Shown here in pieces: positions 16,755-25,576 of a stretch of 64,000 bases of DNA; positions within the stretch are counted from its first letter, which is position 1, and every line of letters begins with the position of its first letter. The DNA is from Aliiglaciecola sp041538045 (lineage in GTDB: Bacteria > Pseudomonadota > Gammaproteobacteria > Enterobacterales > Alteromonadaceae). The stretch spans positions 1 through 64,000 of the forward strand of contig NZ_JBGOSE010000001.1 of assembly GCF_041538045.1 (NCBI RefSeq), written 5' to 3'. Below the pieces are notes generated by a model that ran no database searches, was not told the origin of the DNA, and saw only the letters and a program-made list of their open reading frames with translations. The translations under genes and the position numbers were made by a program.

Positions 16755-19387
16755 GCTTCACCGCTAGTTGAGGGTTGATCTAATAAATGGGTTAATCGTT
16801 TTTTAAGTTGAACTTGTTGCTCAGTGGTGAGGGCTTGCTCTTGTTCATTGGCAATAATAAACAAATCTTCTGCCCGCTCACCAATGGTCGAAATTTTTGC
16901 CACGTGTAAGGTTAAGTTTAGCTCGACAAATAAGTGGCCTACTTTGGCGAGTAAGCCAGGCGCATCTAATGCTTCTAACTCCACCATAGTGACGTCGCTG
17001 TTACTTTGGTAAAAGCGAACTTTAGTAGCAACGTCCAATTGTTTCATCCGACGCGACATTTTACGCCTGTTGTTATGTTCTCTGCCAGGTTTAGCAAGTT
17101 GGTCTTCTATCGCTTCCACTAAGCTTTTCAAACGGCTAGGGGAGGATATGCGAGAGCCATCTTGTTCTAACAAAATAAAGCTATCGAAAACATAATCATC
17201 GTCGGTAATGGTAATTTGTGCATCGTGTATCGAACAATTTCGGCTATCTAACACCGAGGCAATTTGTGCAAAAAGTGCGGGACGGTTTTTACCATAAACT
17301 AATAGCTCAGTGCCAGCTTTTGCTGTGGAATCATTTAGCGCTATAGTGAGGTTATTCTCGTCTTTGCTTTCCGCTTTTGCTACTTCTGTTGCATGCCATG
17401 CCAATTGGATCGGGCTGAATCTCGCAAAATAGTCATTACTTAAGCGATGCCAAAATTGGTCTATTTGTGTGCCAGTCACCCCTTGTTTGTTCAACATCTC
17501 TCTGGCTTCTACTTGATGTTTATTAACTCTTTCAAGTAAGGTTATGCCGCACTGAAGGCCGTTATCTAAGGCTTTTTGGGTTAACAAATACAATTCTCTG
17601 ATTAATGATGCTTTCCAATCATTCCAAAGATTATTATTAGTAGCTCGTATATCCGCTAGAGTTAAGGCGTATAAGTGTTCTAAATGATTTTGGCTCTTAA
17701 CGGCTCGGGCAAAATCACCAATAATTTCTGGGTCATATATATCTCTGCGTTGGGCAACCACAGACATCAGCAAGTGATTTTCTACTAACCATCTAATTAG
17801 TTCAGCATCATCGCCATCGATGCCGTGGGATTGGCAAAAGGTGACTACATCTGCCGCACCTAAAACTGAATGATCGCCATTTCTACCTTTTCCAATATCA
17901 TGGAAAATAGCAGCTAAATATAATAATTCTGGTTTATCTGTTTCTCTAACAATCTTTTTACAGCGGGGAAAATCTCGGTTTTCGTCACTGTGATAGCTGT
18001 AAACATGTTTAACTAATCTATGGGTATGTTCATCTACCGTGTAAGCATGGAATAGGTCAAATTGCATCATGCCCACGATGTTGTCCCATTGGGGCAAATA
18101 TGCTTGCAGGATGCCGTGTTTATGCATTAAATCCCAGCCTAAACCAAAAAAGTTAGGGTGTCGCATAAGCTGCATAAACAACTCACGACATTTAGGGATT
18201 TCACAGTAGTATTGACCATTTAATTTTCTACGTGCATTACGAAGTTGGCGTAAACAACTTGAGTGTAGACCTGTGCAATCTGGGGTGTTAGCAATGAGTA
18301 ATAAGAATGAAAGAATATCTTCAGGAGCGGTAAAAACATCGTCTTGAAGGGGGCTAATTAATCCATCTAATAATTCAAAGTTATCATCGATAATGCGATG
18401 GTTTTTAACTTTTAATTCTAGAATATCCTGCTTAAAATATTGCAGTAACATACCATTAAGTTCAGACACGCGGCGTACGGTTCGAAAGAAGGATTTCATC
18501 ATTCTCTCTACTGCTTGTTTTCCTTCACCATATCCAAGTCGTTCAGCTACATCAGTCTGATAATCGAACAATAAGCGGTTTTCGCTGCGGCCGGAAATTA
18601 AATGCAATGCAAAGCGTATTTGCCAAAGGTGAGAGCGAGACTCTATTAACTCTGCCCATTCTCTTTCAGTGAAATAACCGTGTTCAACCAATTCATGGCC
18701 ATTCCAAACGTTAAAATGTTGTTTAGCTACCCAACCAATGGACTGGATGTCCCGCAAACAGCCTGGGTTTTCTTTGACGTTTGGTTCAAGGTTATAAGAG
18801 GTATCGTTGAATTTTCTGTGGCGTTCTATTTGTTCTTCATATTTAGCCGTGAAAAAGTCTTTGCTGGACCAATACCCTTTGCCTTTTATCTTTTTTTGCA
18901 GTTCGTCAAAGCTAGATTCACTACCTATTAATAATCTTGATTCCACTAAATTTGTAGCGATGGTGGTGTCTGCTTTGGCTAAATTGAAGGTTTCTTTGAT
19001 TGTGCGAACGGACTGACCTACATCTAATTTGATATCCCACAAGAAGGTGATGAAGATACTGATCTTTTCCTGGAGTTTAGCATTGATGGTTTTATCGCTT
19101 AAAATTAACAGATCTACATCAGAATGAGGCTGTAGTTGGCCTCGACCATATCCGCCAACGGCAACTAGGGCTAATCCTTTTTGATGATCTAAATCTACTA
19201 ATCTCCACGCTCGCAACAGTAATGCATCGATGAAAACAGCTCTCTCATGAACTAACTGATCCACAGGAACTTTAGTGAATTCCTGAGTCAACCATTCTAC
19301 GCTATCTGTAACGCACTTTTTGAAGCTGCTAATGTCATTAATATCAGTGATTTTCTGAATGTTTTCAATAAGCTGATCTAATGACAA
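16742..19387 (-). CDS. glnD: Bifunctional PII uridylyltransferase/uridylyl-removing enzyme
   Basis: Nitrogen sensor that uridylylates PII proteins when glutamine is low and removes UMP when it is high. Domains in order: nucleotidyltransferase (GGYGRGQLQPHSDVDLLIL, about residues 74-92), a helical linker, the HD uridylyl-removing domain (IFHDIGKGRNGDHS) and two C-terminal ACT domains that bind glutamine. I place the start at TTG 19387 because GAGG lies 8 bases upstream, giving 881 residues; an in-frame TTG at 19429 would give 895 but has no ribosome site that I can see. It overlaps dapD by 13 bases. Confidence 0.95.
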   Translation of the reverse strand: MSLDQLIENIQKITDINDISSFKKCVTDSVEWLTQEFTKVPVDQLVHERAVFIDALLLRAWRLVDLDHQKGLALVAVGGYGRGQLQPHSDVDLLILSDKTINAKLQEKISIFITFLWDIKLDVGQSVRTIKETFNLAKADTTIATNLVESRLLIGSESSFDELQKKIKGKGYWSSKDFFTAKYEEQIERHRKFNDTSYNLEPNVKENPGCLRDIQSIGWVAKQHFNVWNGHELVEHGYFTEREWAELIESRSHLWQIRFALHLISGRSENRLLFDYQTDVAERLGYGEGKQAVERMMKSFFRTVRRVSELNGMLLQYFKQDILELKVKNHRIIDDNFELLDGLISPLQDDVFTAPEDILSFLLLIANTPDCTGLHSSCLRQLRNARRKLNGQYYCEIPKCRELFMQLMRHPNFFGLGWDLMHKHGILQAYLPQWDNIVGMMQFDLFHAYTVDEHTHRLVKHVYSYHSDENRDFPRCKKIVRETDKPELLYLAAIFHDIGKGRNGDHSVLGAADVVTFCQSHGIDGDDAELIRWLVENHLLMSVVAQRRDIYDPEIIGDFARAVKSQNHLEHLYALTLADIRATNNNLWNDWKASLIRELYLLTQKALDNGLQCGITLLERVNKHQVEAREMLNKQGVTGTQIDQFWHRLSNDYFARFSPIQLAWHATEVAKAESKDENNLTIALNDSTAKAGTELLVYGKNRPALFAQIASVLDSRNCSIHDAQITITDDDYVFDSFILLEQDGSRISSPSRLKSLVEAIEDQLAKPGREHNNRRKMSRRMKQLDVATKVRFYQSNSDVTMVELEALDAPGLLAKVGHLFVELNLTLHVAKISTIGERAEDLFIIANEQEQALTTEQQVQLKKRLTHLLDQPSTSGEACQS

Positions 19388-19549
19388 TGTTAGTACCTCA
19401 AAAAGCTGGATAAGACGACTGTACGCCAAATATAAACAGACTAAAAAATTTCAATCTGTAAAACAAAGTGTCCATTAACCTAAGTTGTATAGCAAATAAC
19501 TAATTTACGTTAGTCATAATCATTAATAATAAGTAAAAAATACTCTGAA

Positions 19550-20341
19550 TTAATGACTTATCACTCGTTCAATGGTCTCGTCGTCTCTAAGAGTCAGAAT
19601 TTCTACCCCGTTTTTAGTAACCAATAAGGTATGTTCCCACTGGGCACTTAAACTGCGATCTTTCGTTACCACAGTCCATTGATCGGGTAATATTTTTGAA
19701 TAACGTTTGCCTGCATTTACCATAGGTTCAATGGTTAAGCACATGCCTTCTTGCAACTCAACACCCGTATTCGGTCGTCCATAATGAACCACTTGTGGTT
19801 CCTCATGGAAGTTAGCTCCAATACCATGACCACAATATTCGCGCACGATGGAGTAATTATGTTTCTCGGCATATTGCTGAATTACGTGGCCAATATCGCC
19901 TAAACGAGCGCCGGGTTTGACCAGTTCAATACCTTTATATAAGCACTCTTGAGTCACTCTAATTAATCGCTCAGCCAAAATACTAGGCTTACCTACAACA
20001 AACATTTTTGAAGTATCGCCGTGGTAACCATCTTTAATAACGGTGACATCAATATTGATGGAATCGCCGTCTTTTAGTTTTTTGTCCGAAGGAATGCCGT
20101 GACAAATAACATGGTTAACTGACGTACAAATAGATTTAGGGAAAGGGGGATGCCCATAATTTAAAGGTGCAGGAATACATTGCTGTTCATTGACAATATA
20201 ATCATGACAGATTTGATTGAGTTCATTAGTTGTTACGCCCTTTTTAACATAGGGGCCAATCATCTGTAATACGTCAGCGGCCAATCTGCCTGCCACACGC
20301 ATCTTTTCAATTTCATCTGGTGTTTTAATCGTGATTGTCAA
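19550..20341 (-). CDS. map: Type I methionine aminopeptidase
   Basis: Removes the initiator Met from nascent proteins in the cytoplasm. At 263 residues it is the usual bacterial type I length. The five metal ligands are in recognisable contexts: the two Asp in DVTVIKDGYHGDTSK, His in GHGIGANFHEEP, Glu in LTIEPMV and Glu in QWEHTLLV. It is divergent from rpsB, the arrangement found across gammaproteobacteria. No terminator is obvious in the 160 bases between it and glnD, so partial read-through into glnD is possible. Confidence 0.97.
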   Translation of the reverse strand: MTITIKTPDEIEKMRVAGRLAADVLQMIGPYVKKGVTTNELNQICHDYIVNEQQCIPAPLNYGHPPFPKSICTSVNHVICHGIPSDKKLKDGDSINIDVTVIKDGYHGDTSKMFVVGKPSILAERLIRVTQECLYKGIELVKPGARLGDIGHVIQQYAEKHNYSIVREYCGHGIGANFHEEPQVVHYGRPNTGVELQEGMCLTIEPMVNAGKRYSKILPDQWTVVTKDRSLSAQWEHTLLVTKNGVEILTLRDDETIERVISH

Positions 20342-20480
20342 TTTTGCGTCCTAAAAAAATAACTCATTGCAATAATGGGTTGAATTGTATCTTTTCAGCT
20401 CAAAAATGTATAGATGAGTAGAGGAAATGCAGGTTTAGTTTATTTATGTTGTTTTCCATGGCCCGCCTATCGCTTTTTAC

Positions 20481-20509
20481 TTGCGTGACAGGGTGTAGCA
20501 TGGTATAAA
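20481..20509 (+). promoter_or_regulatory. rpsB promoter
   Basis: A -35 TTGCGT (20481-20486) and -10 TATAAA (20504-20509) separated by exactly 17 bases, followed by GC-rich GCGCACCGC, a discriminator typical of stringently controlled ribosomal promoters. Transcription would start near 20516, leaving a leader of about 160 bases. Confidence 0.75.
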
Positions 20510-20515
20510 GCGCAC

Positions 20516-20678
20516 CGCAAATTCAATAGCGTGATTTTAGGCTATGAATTAATGCGAAATTAACTAATAACACACATACATCGACACATTTGTCGGGGTG
20601 TCTGTTTCGGGTTTGCCGCCTGAACGGATCGATAGATGGGATGTATGGAGGCCTAACCCCAATTTGAGGAAATTAATA
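20516..20678 (+). promoter_or_regulatory. rpsB leader, S2-responsive (t44-type)
   Basis: The leader between the promoter and the rpsB start is structured. A hairpin CGACA / TGTCG lies at 20582-20595, and GGGGT (20595-20599) can pair with ACCCC (20656-20660) to enclose the middle segment, ending shortly before the GAGGA ribosome site. In gammaproteobacteria this position holds the t44/rpsB leader, through which free S2 represses rpsB-tsf. The assignment here rests on position and these pairings; no covariance model was run. Confidence 0.6.
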
Positions 20679-21410
20679 ATGGCAAACGTATCTATGCGTG
20701 ACATGCTCCAGGCGGGCGTGCACTTCGGTCACCAGACTCGTTACTGGAACCCAAAAATGAAACCTTTCATCTTTGGTGCTCGTAACAAAGTTCATATCAT
20801 CAACCTTGAAAAAACAGTACCTTTGTTCAATGAAGCATTGAACTACATTAGCGGTGTTTCTGCTAAAAAAGGTAAAGTTCTTTTTGTAGGTACTAAACGC
20901 GCAGCTAGCGATGCAGTTAAAGAAGCAGCACAGAAATGTGACCAATTCTACGTTAACAAGCGTTGGTTAGGTGGAATGTTGACTAACTGGAAAACAGTAC
21001 GTCAATCAATCAAGCGTTTGAAAGAGCTAGAGCAACAGTCTCAAGACGGCACTTTCGAAAAGTTGACCAAAAAAGAAGTATTAATGCTTCAACGCGAAAT
21101 GACTAAGCTAGAAAGCAGCTTAGGTGGTATCAAAGACATGGGTGGTCTTCCTGACTGTTTGTTCGTTGTTGATGCTGATCATGAGCACATTGCAATCACT
21201 GAAGCACGTAACTTGGGTATCCCTGTTATTTCAGTAGTTGATACTAACTCTAACCCAGATGGTGTTGATTACATCATTCCTGGTAACGACGATGCAATTC
21301 GTGCTGTTCAATTGTACTTGAACGCTGCAGCTGACGCTGTAAGCCAAGGTCGCGAACAAAACCTTGAAGTACAAGCTGAGAAAGACGATTTCGTTGAAGC
21401 AGCTGAGTAA
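20679..21410 (+). CDS. rpsB: 30S ribosomal protein S2
   Basis: Small-subunit ribosomal protein of 243 residues. It opens with the family signature MANVSMRDMLQAGVHFGHQT, followed by WNPKMKPFIFGARNKVHIINL and the central helical hairpin. I use ATG 20679, preceded by GAGGA; an in-frame ORF opening at 20598 adds 27 residues that belong to the regulatory leader. First gene of rpsB-tsf. Confidence 0.98.
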   Translation: MANVSMRDMLQAGVHFGHQTRYWNPKMKPFIFGARNKVHIINLEKTVPLFNEALNYISGVSAKKGKVLFVGTKRAASDAVKEAAQKCDQFYVNKRWLGGMLTNWKTVRQSIKRLKELEQQSQDGTFEKLTKKEVLMLQREMTKLESSLGGIKDMGGLPDCLFVVDADHEHIAITEARNLGIPVISVVDTNSNPDGVDYIIPGNDDAIRAVQLYLNAAADAVSQGREQNLEVQAEKDDFVEAAE

Positions 21411-21488
21411 TTAAAACGTCACGACTTGCTTGTCGTGAACGTGTCATCTTTCTGTGACGTAAGTGCAGTAAAATGACAAACATCTCAT

Positions 21489-21521
21489 CAGGGGCGGTAA
21501 TTATTTACGGCCCCTGTTTCT
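21489..21521 (+). terminator. Attenuating hairpin between rpsB and tsf
   Basis: Stem CAGGGGC / GCCCCTG with an AT-rich loop, followed by TTTCTT. It would lower tsf expression relative to rpsB. A second smaller hairpin (CACGAC / GTCGTG) lies just after the rpsB stop. Confidence 0.6.
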
Positions 21522-21559
21522 TAAGTTAAGAACCATTTATAAATGCTGAGGAAACCAAA

Positions 21560-22432
21560 ATGGCAGTGACAGCAGCCCTAGTAAAAGAACTTCGCGAGCG
21601 CACCGGCGCAGGCATGTTGGATTGTAAAAAAGCATTGGTAGAAACCGACGGTGATGTCGAGCTAGCAATTGAAAATATGCGTAAATCTGGTCAAGCAAAA
21701 GCCGCTAAAAAAGCTGGCCGTATTGCAGCCGAAGGCGTGATCATGACTAAAGTTGCTAATGGTGTAGCAACTATGATGGAAATCAACAGTGAAACTGACT
21801 TCGTTGCTCGCGATGATGGTTTCTTAGCCTTTGCTAACAAATTAGTTGATGTTGCTTCTGCAAATAAAATCAACGACATGGATACGCTTAATAACAGCGA
21901 AATCGATGGCGTTACTGTTTCTGATACACGTGACACTCTAGTAGCAAAAATTGGCGAAAATATTTCTCCTCGTCGTGTTATTTCTGTTGAAGGCGACAAC
22001 CTTGGTGCATACGTGCACGGTGGTCGTATCGGCGTAATCGCTATTTTAAATGGCGGTGACGAAGATTTGGCAAAAGACATCGCGATGCACATTGCAGCGG
22101 CTAGTCCTCAGTTTGTTAAACCTGAAGATGTTCCAGCTGAAGTTGTAGCGAAAGAAAAAGAAATTCAGCTTGAAATCGCTATGCAATCTGGCAAGCCTGC
22201 TGAAATCGCTGAAAAAATGGTTATCGGTCGCATGAAGAAATTCACTGGCGAAGTTAGCTTGACTGGTCAGCCTTTCGTTAAAGATCCTTCAAACACTGTT
22301 GGCCAACTTTTGAAATCTAAAGGTGCTGACGTTATCAACTTCGTACGCTTCGAAGTTGGTGAAGGTATCGAGAAGAAAGAAGAAGATTTTGCAGCTGAAG
22401 TAGCAGCGCAAATGGAAGCGGCGAAGAAATAA
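21560..22432 (+). CDS. tsf: Elongation factor Ts
   Basis: Nucleotide exchange factor that recycles EF-Tu. The 290-residue protein has the N-terminal UBA-like domain (VKELRERTGAGMLDCKKAL), the conserved EF-Tu contact TDFVARD at about residues 80-86, and the two core subdomains (HIAAASPQFV). A ribosome site GAGGAAA precedes the ATG. It follows rpsB after 149 bases containing an attenuator and ends at the terminator at 22478. Confidence 0.98.
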   Translation: MAVTAALVKELRERTGAGMLDCKKALVETDGDVELAIENMRKSGQAKAAKKAGRIAAEGVIMTKVANGVATMMEINSETDFVARDDGFLAFANKLVDVASANKINDMDTLNNSEIDGVTVSDTRDTLVAKIGENISPRRVISVEGDNLGAYVHGGRIGVIAILNGGDEDLAKDIAMHIAAASPQFVKPEDVPAEVVAKEKEIQLEIAMQSGKPAEIAEKMVIGRMKKFTGEVSLTGQPFVKDPSNTVGQLLKSKGADVINFVRFEVGEGIEKKEEDFAAEVAAQMEAAKK

Positions 22433-22477
22433 TTGAGCCTTTCGCTTTTGCGAAAAGCCAATGTCATATAAACTATC

Positions 22478-22505
22478 GGCACCTCAATATGAGGTGCCTT
22501 TTTAT
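22478..22505 (+). terminator. Rho-independent terminator after tsf
   Basis: Perfect 8-bp stem GGCACCTC / GAGGTGCC with a 5-base loop followed by TTTTTAT, separating rpsB-tsf from pyrH. Confidence 0.85.
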
Positions 22506-22576
22506 ATGTACTATTTACGCGGATAAATTTAGCGGGTTTGCACCCCTTATCCAATTGACTAAGGAATTGCCAATAA

Positions 22577-23320
22577 ATGAGTATCGCACCAAAATCTGCA
22601 TATCGAAGAATTCTGCTAAAGTTAAGTGGTGAAGCCCTTATGGGTGACGAAGGATTCGGTATCGACGCCAAAGTTCTAGATAGAATGGCCCAAGAAATCA
22701 AAGAATTAGTTGAAATGGGTGTGCAAGTAGGATTAGTAATTGGCGGTGGAAATTTATTTCGCGGTGAAGGGTTAGCGAAAGCTGGGATGAATCGAGTCGT
22801 AGGTGACCACATGGGTATGTTGGCCACAGTAATGAACGGTTTAGCCATGCGTGATGCTCTCCATCGAGCATTTGTAAATGCCCGTTTAATGTCAGCCATT
22901 CCACTTAACGGTGTGTGTGATGCATACAACTGGACTGAGGCCATTAGCCTTTTAAAATCTGGGCGTGTAGTAATTTTTTCTGCTGGCACAGGTAATCCAT
23001 TTTTTACCACTGATTCAGCGGCCTGCTTACGAGGAATAGAAATAGAGGCGGATGCTGTACTTAAAGGTACTAAGGTCGACGGGGTATACAATGATGACCC
23101 AGTGACGAATCCAGAAGCCGTATTACTTAAAAACGTAAGTTATCAAGAAGTTTTAGAAAAAGAATTAAAAGTCATGGACTTAGCTGCCTTTACCTTGGCT
23201 CGCGACCATAGCTTGCCTATTCGCGTCTACAATATGAACAAACCAGGCGTTTTACGTCGTGTTGTTTTAGGTGAAGATGAAGGGACAACAATTTCCCATC
23301 AAGGCACAGATAATCAATAA
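22577..23320 (+). CDS. pyrH: UMP kinase
   Basis: Phosphorylates UMP to UDP in pyrimidine nucleotide synthesis; the bacterial enzyme is a hexamer of the amino-acid-kinase fold. Visible motifs: ILLKLSGEALMG near the N-terminus, VIGGGNLFRG, and the STDSAA-type segment FFTTDSAACLRGIEIEADAVLKGTKVDGVY in pieces. Length 247 residues is normal. It begins the downstream pyrH-frr-uppS-cdsA-dxr-rseP-bamA run after the tsf terminator. Confidence 0.97.
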   Translation: MSIAPKSAYRRILLKLSGEALMGDEGFGIDAKVLDRMAQEIKELVEMGVQVGLVIGGGNLFRGEGLAKAGMNRVVGDHMGMLATVMNGLAMRDALHRAFVNARLMSAIPLNGVCDAYNWTEAISLLKSGRVVIFSAGTGNPFFTTDSAACLRGIEIEADAVLKGTKVDGVYNDDPVTNPEAVLLKNVSYQEVLEKELKVMDLAAFTLARDHSLPIRVYNMNKPGVLRRVVLGEDEGTTISHQGTDNQ

Positions 23321-23368
23321 CAACGATCTAAAAAAACGATTAGAATTATAAGAATTAGGGAGATTGCA

Positions 23369-23926
23369 GTGATAAATGAAATTCATGATGATGCAAAACA
23401 ACGCATGGAAAAAAGCATCAGTGCACTGAAAAGCCAGTTAAGTAAAATTAGAACTGGTCGCGCTCATCCAGCGCTCTTAGATAGCATTATGGTGCCATAT
23501 TACGGTGCCGATACACCACTTAAACAATTAGCTAATATTTTTGCCGAAGATGCAAGAACACTAGCCTTAACGGTATTTGATAAAAGTGCAGCTGCGGCTG
23601 TGGAAAAAGCGATTATGCAATCTGACCTTGGATTAAATCCAATGAGTTCAGGAGCTGCTATTCGAATTCCTTTACCACCGTTAACAGAAGAGCGTCGTAA
23701 AGACCTAATCAAAGTAGTTAGAAACGAAGCTGAGCAGGGGCGTATTGCTTTACGTAATATTCGCCGCGATGCTAACGCTGATCTTAAAGAGTTGGTGAAA
23801 GAAAAAGAATTAAGTGAAGATGACGGCCGCAGAGGTGAAGAGTTAATTCAAAAATTAACCGACGAATTTGTAAAAACCATCGACGGCGCTTTGCAAGATA
23901 AAGAAAAAGAGTTGATGGAAATATAA
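23369..23926 (+). CDS. frr: Ribosome recycling factor
   Basis: With EF-G it splits post-termination ribosomes. The 185-residue protein has the tRNA-mimic signatures RMEKSISALKSQLSKIRTGR and the closing helix with DEFVKTIDGALQDKEKELM. It starts at GTG 23369 preceded by AGGGAG. It lies 48 bases after pyrH and 26 before uppS. Confidence 0.97.
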   Translation: MINEIHDDAKQRMEKSISALKSQLSKIRTGRAHPALLDSIMVPYYGADTPLKQLANIFAEDARTLALTVFDKSAAAAVEKAIMQSDLGLNPMSSGAAIRIPLPPLTEERRKDLIKVVRNEAEQGRIALRNIRRDANADLKELVKEKELSEDDGRRGEELIQKLTDEFVKTIDGALQDKEKELMEI

Positions 23927-23952
23927 CCTTTAAGGTTAATTCCTATTCCCTT

Positions 23953-24681
23953 ATGAGTAATCTAAATACCCCAAAACACGTTGCCATTATTATGGATGGC
24001 AACGGCCGTTGGGCAAAAAAGAAAGGTAAGATCCGCACTTTCGGCCACAAAGCCGGTGTTGAGTCTGTGCGATCTGCCGTTCGTTTTGCCCGTCAAAATG
24101 ACATAGAGTCACTTACCTTGTTTGCATTTAGCAGTGAAAATTGGAATCGGCCCGCAGAAGAGGTGGGTGTATTAATGGATTTATTCAATTTTGTGCTAAA
24201 TAGCGAAGCCAAAAAGCTAAATAAAAACGATGTTCGATTAAAAGTGATCGGTGACACATCACGCTTCGATAACAAACTTGTTGAAAAAATTAGAAAGGCC
24301 GAAAAACTCACAGAGCATAATAGTGCATTAACTCTCAATATTGCAGCCAATTACGGTGGCCGTTGGGATATTTTAAATGCCGCTAAAGCATTTGCTAAAC
24401 AAGCCGCAGATCAAGGTTTGAATGTAAACAATGCTGAAGAAGCTGATTTTAACCAGTTTATGTCTTTAGCTGATCAACCTGAACTTGATTTGCTCATTCG
24501 TACTGGTGGTGAACACAGGATCAGTAATTTTTTAATGTGGCAATGTGCTTATGCTGAACTTTATTTTACTGATACCCTTTGGCCAGATTTTGATGAGCAG
24601 GCATTTCAGCTTGCTGTAAATGATTATTCCGAACGTCAAAGGCGTTTTGGTATGACAGGAGAGCAGGTGGAAACGAAATGA
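23953..24681 (+). CDS. uppS: Undecaprenyl diphosphate synthase
   Basis: Condenses isopentenyl diphosphate onto farnesyl diphosphate to make the C55 carrier lipid for peptidoglycan and other envelope polymers. The cis-prenyltransferase signatures are clear: IIMDGNGRWAKKKG with the catalytic Asp near the N-terminus, and the C-terminal LLIRTGGEHRISNFLMWQ. Length 242 is typical. It follows frr by 26 bases and precedes cdsA by 31. Confidence 0.97.
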   Translation: MSNLNTPKHVAIIMDGNGRWAKKKGKIRTFGHKAGVESVRSAVRFARQNDIESLTLFAFSSENWNRPAEEVGVLMDLFNFVLNSEAKKLNKNDVRLKVIGDTSRFDNKLVEKIRKAEKLTEHNSALTLNIAANYGGRWDILNAAKAFAKQAADQGLNVNNAEEADFNQFMSLADQPELDLLIRTGGEHRISNFLMWQCAYAELYFTDTLWPDFDEQAFQLAVNDYSERQRRFGMTGEQVETK

Positions 24682-24712
24682 TCGTGTTTTTCCCCAAGCT
24701 CAAAGGCTAATT

Positions 24713-25576
24713 ATGTTAAAACAGCGAATAATTACAGCAGTTATTTTAGCTCCTCTAGCGTTAATTTGTATTTTATTTCTACCATTACTGGGCTTTGAAT
24801 TATTTATAGCCCTAGTGGTCGGTTTAGGTGGATATGAATGGGCTAATATGTCGAGTATTAAGCCTAGACCGCAAAAAGCAATTTATGCGTTTTTCATTCT
24901 TTCTTGTTGCCTTTTCTTAGTTTACTGGGTACCAACACAAAATATTTGGTATCAAGGTGCACTAAATAGCCTGTACGTATATATTCTAGGTGTAGCAGCA
25001 ATTTGGTGGTTTGTTTCCTTACTCATGATAATTGCGTATCCGCGCTTTTCATCAATATGGCGAACCAGTAAGGCCATACGCTGCTTATTCGGCGTATTTA
25101 CACTAATTCCTACCTTTGTTGCCATCGTTTCCCTACGCTCACACATGTACGACATCGACCCATTGTATGGCGTGTCACTCATCTTTTATGTATTAGGAAT
25201 TGTTTGGGCCGCAGATATTGGAGCCTTTTTTGTGGGCGTTAAATTTGGACGTCACAAATTGCGTCCTAATGTTTCTCCGGGAAAAACCCTTGAAGGTTTA
25301 GCTGGCGGCATCGCAGCTTCTACGGCAATCATTGCTTTTGCTGCTCTGCACTACCAAGTAGATCCAGGGAGAATTTGGATGCATGTTTTAATTGGTGGCT
25401 TGACGGTAGGCGTTTCCGCATTAGGTGATTTAAATGAAAGTATGTTTAAACGCTGCGCAGGAATAAAAGATAGCGGTAAAATACTGCCAGGTCATGGTGG
25501 AATTTTGGACCGCATTGATAGTCTCACTGCTGCATTTCCAGTGTTTGCGTACTGCTATGTTTTGTGGATGGCATAA
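24713..25576 (+). CDS. cdsA: Phosphatidate cytidylyltransferase
   Basis: Makes CDP-diacylglycerol from phosphatidate and CTP in the inner membrane. The 287-residue protein has about seven or eight hydrophobic segments and the family signature SMFKRCAGIKDSGKILPGHG followed by GILDRIDSL near the C-terminus. Its TAA stop shares one base with the dxr ATG (TAATG), so the two are coupled. Confidence 0.96.
   Translation: MLKQRIITAVILAPLALICILFLPLLGFELFIALVVGLGGYEWANMSSIKPRPQKAIYAFFILSCCLFLVYWVPTQNIWYQGALNSLYVYILGVAAIWWFVSLLMIIAYPRFSSIWRTSKAIRCLFGVFTLIPTFVAIVSLRSHMYDIDPLYGVSLIFYVLGIVWAADIGAFFVGVKFGRHKLRPNVSPGKTLEGLAGGIAASTAIIAFAALHYQVDPGRIWMHVLIGGLTVGVSALGDLNESMFKRCAGIKDSGKILPGHGGILDRIDSLTAAFPVFAYCYVLWMA

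Noticed and set aside
22267..23091. Minus-strand 274-residue ORF across tsf and pyrH
   Set aside because: Antisense to two essential genes, no recognisable family, composition reflects the opposite strand.
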